DNA of 64,000 bases from Bog-793 sp963803025 (GTDB lineage: Bacteria > Actinomycetota > Acidimicrobiia > Acidimicrobiales > Bog-793): positions 62,001 through 126,000 of the forward strand of contig CAWDKZ010000013.1 in the NCBI GenBank assembly GCA_963803025.1. The letters run 5' to 3'. A model generated the notes under the pieces. The model did not search any database, was not told where the DNA came from, and was given only the letters and a program-made list of their open reading frames with translations. The position numbers and the translations under genes were made by a program. Within the stretch, counting starts at the first letter, position 1; each line of letters starts with the position of its first letter. This document shows, in pieces, positions 57,215 through 64,000 of this stretch.

Positions 57215-58311
57215 CGAAGGGACCGGCAATGACCAGCCCGAAGGGAAGGATCAAACTCGCTGTCGCCGGAGTCGGCAACTGTGCGAGTTCCCTCATCCAA
57301 GGTGTCGAGTACTACCGGAACGCGAACGCGGACGAGACCGTGCCAGGTCTCATGCACGTCTCGCTCGGCGGCTACCACGTGGGGGACATCGACTTCGTGG
57401 CGGCCTTCGACGTCGACGCCGAGAAGGTCGGCCTCGACCTCAACAAGGCGATCCAGTCCGGTCAGAACAACACCATCCGCTTCTGTGACGTGCCGACGAC
57501 CGGTGTGACGGTAGATCGCGGGCCGACGCTGGACGGGCTCGGCAAGTACTACCGGGAGGTCATCGACGAGTCGCCGGCCCCAGCAGTCGACGTCGTCGAC
57601 GTGCTGCGCCGCACCGGCACCGAGGTTCTCGTCGCCTACCTGCCGGTCGGCTCGGAACACGCGCAGAAGCACTACGCGGCCGCCGCGATGGAGGCCGGCG
57701 TCGCTTTCGTGAACGCGATCCCGGTCTTCATCGCGAGCGACCCCACCTGGGCGACCCGTTTCGAGAAGGCGGGCGTGCCGATCATCGGCGACGACGTGAA
57801 GAGCCAGGTTGGCTCCACGATCATCCATCGGGTGCTCACGCGTCTATTCGAAGATCGCGGAACCGTCCTTGACCGTACCTACCAACTCAACTTCGGCGGC
57901 AACATGGACTTCAAGAACATGCTCGAGCGAGATCGGCTCGAGTCGAAGAAGATCTCGAAGACCCGCGCCGTGACGAGTCAGATCGACCACCGTATCGGGG
58001 CAGACTGCATCCACATCGGCCCCTCGGACCACGTCCCGTGGCTCGAGGACCGTAAGTGGGCCTACGTCAGGCTCGAGGGGCGCAACTTCGGCGACGTGCC
58101 CCTCAACGTCGAACTGAAGCTCGAGGTGTGGGACTCGCCGAACTCGGCGGGTGTCATCATCGACGCCGTGCGCTGCGCGCGGCTCGGTCTCGACCGCGGA
58201 CTCGCCGGACCGCTCATCGGCCCGTCCGCGTACTTCATGAAGTCCCCGCCCGTGCAGTACCACGACAACGAGGCGTATGAGCTCGTCGAGCGATTCGCGG
58301 CGGGCAACTGA
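57211..58311 (+). CDS. ino1: Inositol-3-phosphate synthase
   Basis: A 366-residue NAD-dependent enzyme that cyclises glucose-6-phosphate to inositol phosphate, feeding phosphatidylinositol and, in many actinobacteria, mycothiol. It has the NAD loop VAGVGNCASSLIQGV, AFDVDAEKVGLDLNKA, and the core region VKSQVGSTIIHRVL, GNMDFKNML and NSAGVIIDAVRCA. It is the short actinobacterial form. The start overlaps padR, indicating shared control. Confidence 0.96.
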   Translation: MTKGPAMTSPKGRIKLAVAGVGNCASSLIQGVEYYRNANADETVPGLMHVSLGGYHVGDIDFVAAFDVDAEKVGLDLNKAIQSGQNNTIRFCDVPTTGVTVDRGPTLDGLGKYYREVIDESPAPAVDVVDVLRRTGTEVLVAYLPVGSEHAQKHYAAAAMEAGVAFVNAIPVFIASDPTWATRFEKAGVPIIGDDVKSQVGSTIIHRVLTRLFEDRGTVLDRTYQLNFGGNMDFKNMLERDRLESKKISKTRAVTSQIDHRIGADCIHIGPSDHVPWLEDRKWAYVRLEGRNFGDVPLNVELKLEVWDSPNSAGVIIDAVRCARLGLDRGLAGPLIGPSAYFMKSPPVQYHDNEAYELVERFAAGN

Positions 58312-58324
58312 GCCGAACCCGGCC

Positions 58325-59728
58325 TCAGCCCGAGCCCGAACCTTCGGCGTCCCACCAGGCGTCGAGCCGCCGACCGGCTTCCTCCTTGCCGAGAAGACCC
58401 TCCTCGAGCCGGATCTCGAGGAGGAACTGCAGCGCCCGGCCGACCGCCTTCCCAGGCGGGATCTCGAGGCGCGCCATGACAGCGTCGCCGTCGAGCTCGG
58501 GTCGAATCGCGTCGAGCGCCTCCCGCTCGGCCAGCTCGCCGAGCCGCCTTTCCAGTTCGTCGACACGTTCTGCGAGCTCCTGGGCACGGTCGACGTTGCG
58601 CGTCGTGCAGTCCGCCCGCGTCAGCTCGTTGAGGCGCCCGAGCAGCGGTCCCGCGTCACGTGCGTAGCGGCGGAGCGCCGAGTCTGTCCACCCCATCTTG
58701 TAGGTGTGGAACCGCAGGTGCAGTTCGACGAGACGGCTGATGTCGTTGATCTCGTTCGTCGGGTACCGCAACGCCTCGAGACGCCGCCGGGCCAGACGCG
58801 CCCCGAGGACATCGTGGTGATGGAACGAGACCCCCTCGGGACCGATCGTCCGCGTCCGTGGCTTGCCGATGTCGTGGAGCAGCGCGGCCAGACGGAGGAT
58901 CTTGTCGGAGCGGGTCTTGCCGACAACGGCGATCGTGTGCGCCAGCACGTCCTTGTGACGGTGGATCGCGTCTTGTTCTAGGGCGAGCGCCGGAATCTCG
59001 GGGAGGAACTCGTCCGCGAGGCCGTTGCGCACGATGAACCAAAGACCCGCCTCCGGATCCGGCAGCACGATCAGGCGGTCGAGCTCGTCCCGGATGCGTT
59101 CAGCCGAGACGATCGACAACCGCTCCCGGAGTGCTCCCACCGCCGCGACGAGCGCCCCGGTCGGCTCGAGCGAGTACCCAGCGAGGAAGCGGGCCACGCG
59201 CAGCATCCGCAACGGGTCGTCCGAGAACGACGCCGCGGGGTCGAGCGGAGTGCGCAGTCTCCTCGCCGCGAGATCGCCGACGCCGTCGAACGGGTCGACG
59301 AGCTCGAGCTCGGGGAGCGCGAGCGCCATCGCGTTGACCGTGAAATCCCGACGCGACAGGTCGGCGACGATGTCGTCGCCGAAGCGGACCTCAGGCTTGC
59401 GCGAGTCCGGCAGGTACGCCTCGGCGCGGTGCGTCGTGATCTCGAAACGGCGGCCGGCGTGCAGGCAGCCGATTGTTCCGAAACGCTTGCCCTGCAGCCA
59501 GACGGCCTCGGCCCAGCCGCCGACGAGCACCTCGATCTCGTCGGGGAGCGCATCGGTCGTGAGGTCGATATCGGCGTCCGGCCCGAACGGCTCACCACCC
59601 CCCGGGGGACCGACGACGGCGTCCCGCACCGTTCCGCCGACGATGTAGATGCGCTTGCCGGCCGCGACGAACCGGGCAACGAGCTCCGTCGTCTCCTCGA
59701 CGACGGGACGGACGCGTTCGGGAACCAC
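58325..59728 (-). CDS. pcnA: CCA-adding tRNA nucleotidyltransferase (PcnA type)
   Basis: A 467-residue class II nucleotidyltransferase. The nucleotidyl domain shows YIVGGTVRDAVVG and the catalytic aspartates in DADIDLTTDA, then RRDFTVNAMAL, FSDDPLRMLRVARFLA and a carboxyl HD domain with ALLHDIGKPRTR. It most likely completes the CCA end of tRNAs; both tRNA genes in the window lack an encoded CCA. GTG 59728 is used, with TACCCT (59742-59737) ending eight bases before it, a leaderless promoter. The order pcnA next to DUF6049-murJ matches mycobacteria. Confidence 0.93.
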   Translation of the reverse strand: MVPERVRPVVEETTELVARFVAAGKRIYIVGGTVRDAVVGPPGGGEPFGPDADIDLTTDALPDEIEVLVGGWAEAVWLQGKRFGTIGCLHAGRRFEITTHRAEAYLPDSRKPEVRFGDDIVADLSRRDFTVNAMALALPELELVDPFDGVGDLAARRLRTPLDPAASFSDDPLRMLRVARFLAGYSLEPTGALVAAVGALRERLSIVSAERIRDELDRLIVLPDPEAGLWFIVRNGLADEFLPEIPALALEQDAIHRHKDVLAHTIAVVGKTRSDKILRLAALLHDIGKPRTRTIGPEGVSFHHHDVLGARLARRRLEALRYPTNEINDISRLVELHLRFHTYKMGWTDSALRRYARDAGPLLGRLNELTRADCTTRNVDRAQELAERVDELERRLGELAEREALDAIRPELDGDAVMARLEIPPGKAVGRALQFLLEIRLEEGLLGKEEAGRRLDAWWDAEGSGSG

Positions 59729-59900
59729 GGCTCGTGAGGGTAGCCTGCGGCTCGCCGCGACCCCCCGCACCGGCGCGGTCCCGTCTGATGTGATGAAGGA
59801 GCGCAGCGCCGCTCTCGCGTGACGGACGTCGTTGGGGCGTCTTCGGGCGCCGGCAGTGGAGCCGATGATGGCGTGCGGTCCAGAAGAGGTCGGGGTCTCA

Positions 59901-59965
59901 CTTCGTCGTGATGGGCCGAGTGTTGACACACTCGAGGTCTCCAGACCAACCCAACCACGACGAAG
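59901..59965 (+). ncRNA. Nested stem-loop segment upstream of the IS110 transposase
   Basis: CTTCGTCGTG (59901-59910) is exactly complementary to CACGACGAAG (59956-59965). Inside this ten-base-pair stem are the hairpin CGAGTGT-TGAC-ACACTCG (59917-59934) and GGTC-TCCA-GACC (59937-59940 with 59943/44-59947). The outer stem ends at the transposase ribosome site. IS110-type elements encode a structured bridge (seek) RNA in the non-coding part beside the transposase, so this is the best local candidate; it could also be only a translation-control leader, or half of a longer RNA. Confidence 0.45.
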
Positions 59966-59975
59966 GAGAACCCCT

Positions 59976-60986
59976 GTGGAGAAACAGTACGTCGGCATCG
60001 ACCTGCACCGCCGCCGCTCGCTCATCGTCCGGCGGGATGACACCGGCACCACCCATTCGATGGTCCGCCTCGACAACTCCGATCTCGACGGCATCGTCGC
60101 CGAGGTGCGCGCCGCCGGTCCCGAACCGGACGTGATCGTCGAGGCGACCAACGGCTGGTACTGGCTCATCGACCTCCTCCGGGCCGAGGGCGCGCACGTG
60201 CACCTCGCGCACCCCCTCGGCAACAACTGGGGGACGCGACGGGTGAAGAACGACGAGCGTGACGCGACCGACCTCGTCGACCTCTACCGTCTCGGACGCC
60301 TCGTCGAGTCCTACGTCGCGCCCCCGGAGCTGAGAGAGCAGCGCGAGCTCGTCCGCTACCGCCACAAGCTCGTCGGCTTCCGGACGTCCTGCCGAGAACA
60401 GATCCACGCCGTGCTCGCGAAGGAGGGGGTGGCGGTCCCGATGACGGACCTCTTCGGCGTCGCCGGTCTCGAGCTCCTCGACCACGTCCCGCTCGGAGGA
60501 GGCTTCGCGATCCGCGTCGAGTCGCTGCGGGACCTGATCGAGCTCATCGACCGCGAGGTCGCGATGCTCGACCGGGAGATCCACCACCGTCTTCGCAACG
60601 ATCCGCGCTTCGGTGTGCTCCAGCTGCTCCCGGGGATCGGACCGGTGTTCGCGGCGATCCTCGTCACCGAGATCGGCGACATCTCGCGCTTCTCCTCGCC
60701 CGAGCGGCTCTGCTCCTGGGCGGGCCTCACGCCTCGCCATCGCGAGTCCGACACGACGGTGCACCGGGGCTCGATCACCAAGCAGGGAAGCCGCCTCGTG
60801 CGCTGGGCGGTCGTCGAGGCCGTGCAGCGCCAGGGCCACAGCGGGCTGCTCGGCGAGGCGATGGCCCGCGTCGCCGAGCGCCGCGGGCGCCGGATCGCGA
60901 AGGTCGCCGCGGCACGGCGCCTTCTCACCCTTGTCTTCTACGCGCTGAGAGACGGCGAGCTCCGCTGTCTTGCGAGCGCGAGATGA
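59976..60986 (+). CDS. IS110 family transposase (DEDD/serine recombinase type)
   Basis: A 336-residue protein. The amino-terminal RuvC-like domain has YVGIDLHRRR with D9, VIVEATNG with E56, and KNDERDATDL with D93, D96 and D99, the DEDD set. The carboxyl Tnp_20 domain has LLPGIGPVFAAILVTEIGD and the active-serine region GSITKQGSRLVRW with S272. GTG 59976 is preceded by AAGGAGAA; a longer frame exists upstream but would run through the folded leader. The gene looks intact, so the element may be active. It is the only transposase in the window. Confidence 0.92.
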   Translation: MEKQYVGIDLHRRRSLIVRRDDTGTTHSMVRLDNSDLDGIVAEVRAAGPEPDVIVEATNGWYWLIDLLRAEGAHVHLAHPLGNNWGTRRVKNDERDATDLVDLYRLGRLVESYVAPPELREQRELVRYRHKLVGFRTSCREQIHAVLAKEGVAVPMTDLFGVAGLELLDHVPLGGGFAIRVESLRDLIELIDREVAMLDREIHHRLRNDPRFGVLQLLPGIGPVFAAILVTEIGDISRFSSPERLCSWAGLTPRHRESDTTVHRGSITKQGSRLVRWAVVEAVQRQGHSGLLGEAMARVAERRGRRIAKVAAARRLLTLVFYALRDGELRCLASAR

Positions 60987-61076
60987 CACCGGCCGGACCC
61001 GGCCGGACGCGAGCTCGCCGCAGGTCATGGTCCCGAGAAGCGGACCGAGCGTCTGATTGAGCCCGTCCGGCCGGTG
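60987..61076. repeat. Twelve-base inverted repeat after the transposase
   Basis: CACCGGCCGGAC (60987-60998), starting right after the stop codon, is exactly complementary to GTCCGGCCGGTG (61065-61076). The 66 bases between them include a second copy of CCGGCCGGAC (60999-61008). It may be a terminator, a subterminal repeat of the IS1111-like type, or part of a non-coding RNA. The gene-free stretch 60987-61399 shows nothing else that I recognise apart from a weak TAGGCT -10 at 61356-61361; mutT4 is not found there. Confidence 0.5.
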
Positions 61077-61399
61077 CCGAAACGCTCCATGCCGCCATGT
61101 CGCGGCGAAGGAATGACTGGCAGCTGACCGCTGCCCTCACGGACCGTCACTGGAGCGATCGCCACGGCACCACAACCCCAAGAGCTTCCACCCACCCGAC
61201 GGCGCCCGCCGAGTCGGGATCGACGCGTCGCGCCCGATCGCCAAAGCCCTGAACCGTGGTGACGCCGACAACCAGCCGGAACGTGTCGCCCTTCGGGCGA
61301 CGCTGACTTGACGGGGAGCGCTCCTTCAGGAATGACCTGGGAATCGGCCCGACAGTAGGCTCCCGTCCAACCGGGTTCGATCGGAGGACATCGCTACCC

Positions 61400-63529
61400 G
61401 TGGCTTGCTCGCAGGTGTGGAACGGCGCGATCGCGGCGCGACTACAGCGTGCCACCCCCCTCGTTTCGGTGCTCGCGCTGGCTCTCGCCGTCGGTGTCGC
61501 CTCGACGGCCGTTCCTGCGCGGGCCTCCGGCGCCGGTCATCCACACCGGACCCGGGTCGCCCTCGTCGCGCAGACCATCTGGGTTACCGGCTCCTCGATG
61601 TCGCTCGAGGTCGCGATCCGATCGTCGCTGCCCGAGACGGACCTCGGCCTCAAGCTCACCGTCTACTCGCGACTCACGAGTCGTTACGCCTTCGACGTGT
61701 CCGAGTCCGGCAAACAAGCACCGAGTGAACTGGTCCTCGACTCGACGCCGATCATCCCGTTCCGTTCGCTTGCCGTCTCCGGGACGAGCACTCTCGACGT
61801 CAAGATGCACGTTCGCGTCGCCACCTCGGCCTCGGCCGGACCGGGGCCGCTCGGCTTCCCCGGACTCGCTCTCGATTGCGCGCCGCTCGCCTGCGACGGC
61901 GTCTACCCGTTGGACATCACCGTCGTCGACACCTCGGACAACACGCTCCTGAAGTCATTCACGACGTTCCTCATCTACGTCGCCGGTAAACCCGGGTCGA
62001 TCCCGTTGCGCGTCGCGCTCGTGCTGCCCTTCGGGGCGAAACCGGCGCTCGACGCCGCGGGCGCCTCGACGCTGACCGGCGGGGAAATCGAGTCCCTCGC
62101 CGCGACCTTGGCGTCGATCCGGGCCGACCCCGAGGCGAGGCTCACGCTCGAGGTGTACCCGCAGTTGCTGGTCGCCCTCACCGAGGATCCGTCGCCCACA
62201 GCTGCCACGGTGCTCGTCGAACTGCGCGCCCTCGCCGAGCGAGAGCGCTCCTCGCGAACGATCGAGTTCCTCGAGGCGCCGTTCACTCCGGTGAACCTCG
62301 ACGCCCTCAACTCCGCTGGCCTGGGAGGTGAGCTCCATAGTCAGCTCACCCAGGCGACGCGAGTCCTCAAGGCGGTGCTGGCGGCGACGCCGGCCCGGGG
62401 CGTGTACCTCTCGACGACGCCGATCGACGACGCGAGTCTCCGAGACCTCGCCCGCGAGCACATCGCGCGGGTCGTCATCCCCGAGACGGGGCTCCCCGTC
62501 GTCGGGTCGATGTCCGGGACGTCGCCCGTGAACCTGATCCCGTCTGCCGCGAGATCGTCAGGCGCTCGAGCCCCCCTCCTGTCCGCCATCGTGGCGGACT
62601 CTGCCCTCGCGACGCACTTCGCCTCGGACGTCGATCCGGTGCTCGCCGCGCACCGCTTCTTCGCCGAGTTGGCGCAGATCTACTTCGAGGAACCCTTCGG
62701 CCGCCAGGCCCGCGGGGTCGTCGTCGCCCCCGCGGCACTCCCGCGGTCGCCGGAATTTCTCTCGGACGTACTCGCGGGCCTCGGGTCGAGTCCGATCGTC
62801 GAGCAGACGACCGTCACGTCCGTGTTCTCGGCGGTTCCGGTCGGGGCGGACGGTGCGCCGAGCCGTGTCCTCGCGGTGCCGGACCACGCGACATCGCCCT
62901 CCCTCTTCACCTCCTCGTTGCAGAGCGCGTTCTCGATGATCACGGCGCTCGACTCGATCCTGCCCAGCGACGCCGCCTTCAGGGCGCGCGTCGAAGACGT
63001 GGTCCTCCTCGCCGAGACGTCGGGGCTCACACGCACCGCATGGGTGCGCTATGCGGCGGCACCCTTCGCGGCAGTCGGTCAGATCGAGCGCGCGATTTCG
63101 CTGGCAGGAGCGAGGACCGTGACGCTCACCCAGCGCAAGGCCAAGGTTCCGCTCACGATCGTCTCGGCGTTTCCGAGCCCGATCCACGCGATTCTCGAAT
63201 TCTCGAGCAGCACGCTCGCGATCGCACCGCGCGACATCACCAGACCGGTCGTGCTCGCGCACAAGAACTCGCCTTTCGAGCTACCCGTGACGGCGAGGAC
63301 GTCCGGCGTGTCGACGCTCACTATCGAGCTCGTGTCGCCCCGCGGCGGGCTTCTCCTCTTCGAGGACGTCTACACCGTCCGATCGACGGCGTTCTCGATC
63401 GTCGCCGTCGGCCTTTCGGTCGGCGCGCTCCTCGTGCTCGCGCTCTGGTGGCTCCGTTCGCACTCCCGCCGCAAGCGACGGCGGGCCCGCCTGGCTGGGA
63501 CCGACCTCTCCCCGGCGAACCACGAGTGA
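61400..63529 (+). CDS. DUF6049 family envelope protein (Rv3909-like)
   Basis: A 709-residue secreted, membrane-tethered protein. A signal peptide (about residues 1-43, with the hydrophobic LVSVLALALAVGVAST) leads to a large extracytoplasmic region of beta-rich domains and a TIM-barrel-like central part, then one carboxyl-terminal membrane helix (about 671-693, ending in VALWW-type LVLALWWLRS) and a basic cytoplasmic tail. The GTG is preceded by GGAGGA about eleven bases upstream. The gene overlaps murJ by GTGA, so a role in cell-wall precursor export is suggested by context; no biochemical function is known to me. Confidence 0.85.
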   Translation: MACSQVWNGAIAARLQRATPLVSVLALALAVGVASTAVPARASGAGHPHRTRVALVAQTIWVTGSSMSLEVAIRSSLPETDLGLKLTVYSRLTSRYAFDVSESGKQAPSELVLDSTPIIPFRSLAVSGTSTLDVKMHVRVATSASAGPGPLGFPGLALDCAPLACDGVYPLDITVVDTSDNTLLKSFTTFLIYVAGKPGSIPLRVALVLPFGAKPALDAAGASTLTGGEIESLAATLASIRADPEARLTLEVYPQLLVALTEDPSPTAATVLVELRALAERERSSRTIEFLEAPFTPVNLDALNSAGLGGELHSQLTQATRVLKAVLAATPARGVYLSTTPIDDASLRDLAREHIARVVIPETGLPVVGSMSGTSPVNLIPSAARSSGARAPLLSAIVADSALATHFASDVDPVLAAHRFFAELAQIYFEEPFGRQARGVVVAPAALPRSPEFLSDVLAGLGSSPIVEQTTVTSVFSAVPVGADGAPSRVLAVPDHATSPSLFTSSLQSAFSMITALDSILPSDAAFRARVEDVVLLAETSGLTRTAWVRYAAAPFAAVGQIERAISLAGARTVTLTQRKAKVPLTIVSAFPSPIHAILEFSSSTLAIAPRDITRPVVLAHKNSPFELPVTARTSGVSTLTIELVSPRGGLLLFEDVYTVRSTAFSIVAVGLSVGALLVLALWWLRSHSRRKRRRARLAGTDLSPANHE

Positions 63530-64000
63530 GCCCAGCGACGCCTCCCAGCGACGGTATCGGCGTCCTCGGCAGTCGCTCACGCTCGGCGCGTCTCGCGCGT
63601 GCCTCGCTCGGCACCGGGCTCGGCACCGTCGTCTCCCGGTTGATGGGGCTCGCGCGTCTCGTCGTGCTCGCCTATGCGCTCGGCGGATCGCGCCTTGCCG
63701 ACTCGTTCAACCTCGCGAACAACACGCCGAACGCGGTGCACGACCTGGTCCTCGGAGGTGTGCTCGCGGCGACCTTCGTCCCGGTGTTCGTCGAACGGCT
63801 GTCCACGCGCACCGAGGCGGAAGCGATCGAGTCGATCTCGGCGGTTGTCACCTTCGCGAGCGTCGTCCTCGTCGTCGCGACGATCGCGTTCGTCGCGGCC
63901 GCGCCCGCTCTCATCACGCTGTTCACCTTCGGCAAGGCGACGCCTGCCGAACACGCCGTCGCCGTCGAACTGCTCCGGTTCTTCGCGCCGCAGCTGCTCT
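63526..64000 (+). CDS. murJ: Lipid II flippase MurJ, 3'-truncated by the window end
   Basis: The first 158 codons of a MurJ/MviN protein, which flips the peptidoglycan precursor lipid II across the membrane. It reads LGTGLGTVVSRLMGLARLVV, the conserved MurJ start, then ADSFNLANNTPNAVHDLVLGGVLAATFVPVF, and AAPALITLFTF in later helices. GTG 63526 overlaps the previous stop by GTGA. In mycobacteria the MurJ homologue has a cytoplasmic pseudokinase domain that FhaA binds; that part would lie outside the window. Confidence 0.93.
   Translation, partial: MSPATPPSDGIGVLGSRSRSARLARASLGTGLGTVVSRLMGLARLVVLAYALGGSRLADSFNLANNTPNAVHDLVLGGVLAATFVPVFVERLSTRTEAEAIESISAVVTFASVVLVVATIAFVAAAPALITLFTFGKATPAEHAVAVELLRFFAPQLL

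Larger units (their letters stand above)
59901..61076 (+). mobile_element. IS110-type insertion sequence, ends not defined
   Basis: A single DEDD transposase gene flanked by non-coding DNA with strong inverted repeats on both sides (59901-59965 upstream; 60987-60998 and 61065-61076 downstream). IS110 elements lack conventional terminal inverted repeats and usually make no target duplication, so the real ends cannot be fixed by inspection; the given limits are the outermost structured segments. It lies between pcnA and the DUF6049 gene, where mycobacteria have mutT4. Confidence 0.65.

Noticed and set aside
61147..61455. 102-residue minus-strand frame downstream of the IS110 transposase
   Set aside because: Starts inside the next gene's coding region and has no recognisable motif; a decayed host gene cannot be excluded but is not supported.

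Overview
The window is GC-rich double-stranded bacterial DNA with dense, often overlapping genes, many GTG/TTG starts and strong G/C preference at third codon positions. The gene content is actinobacterial: an FHA/PstP/PBP/PknB/CrgA cell-wall block, a dnaK-grpE-dnaJ-hspR-clpB operon, GTP-type PEP carboxykinase, inositol-1-phosphate synthase with an upstream PadR regulator, Lhr helicase, a DUF5318 protein and a bifunctional-type Dcd. Gene order resembles the oriC-proximal part of mycobacterial chromosomes (crgA/pknB block; ino1-padR-DUF5318 and rpsF-ssb-rpsR-rplI-dnaB; pcnA-DUF6049-murJ), but rodA, pknA and trpG are missing from the crgA block. A deep-branching actinobacterium such as an acidimicrobial lineage fits best; that placement is inference and no alignment was run.

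Layout. 1-1265: end of an acyl-CoA carboxylase operon. 1291-5653: lhr helicase under a LexA-type SOS box. 5692-7494: pckG. 7779-12018: a methyltransferase, two MarR regulators, an MFS exporter and a frameshifted arginase-family gene, closed by tRNA-Leu. 12154-18755: fhaA-fhaB-pstP-pbpA-pknB, crgA, a DnaA-box pair and a 56-residue zinc-ribbon protein. 18847-27359: de novo purine genes on the minus strand (purA-D-B-C-S-Q coupled by four-base overlaps, then purL beyond a gene of opposite orientation). 27442-33900: heat-shock operon. 34212-38928: phosphoglycerate mutase, dcd, tRNA-Gly, an AT-richer orphan gene, a D,D-carboxypeptidase, a cupin and a DUF1810 protein. 38918-39842: decayed serine beta-lactamase-like gene. 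39954-47709: nitrogen assimilation (amt, gltB, gltD). 47840-51335: aldo/keto reductase and a two-component system. 51391-54745: replication/ribosome block dnaB-rplI-rpsR-ssb-rpsF. 54927-59728: panB, DUF5318, padR-ino1, pcnA. 59901-61076: IS110-type insertion sequence with a structured non-coding segment in front of its transposase. 61400-64000: DUF6049 membrane protein and the start of murJ.

How it works together. Most of the window is housekeeping: purine synthesis, protein folding, ammonium import and assimilation, cell-wall control through a Ser/Thr kinase-phosphatase pair, and replication. Two regulatory themes stand out. Many genes have a TAnnnT -10 hexamer ending six to eight bases before the start codon, which predicts leaderless transcripts. 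Several operons carry recognisable control sites: SOS box at lhr, PhoP/GlnR-like repeats at amt, a palindrome at padR-ino1, and a folded leader at rpsF, whose only workable start appears to be CTG. Accessory signals (pseudogenes, IS110, orphan gene beside tRNA-Gly) are few and scattered.
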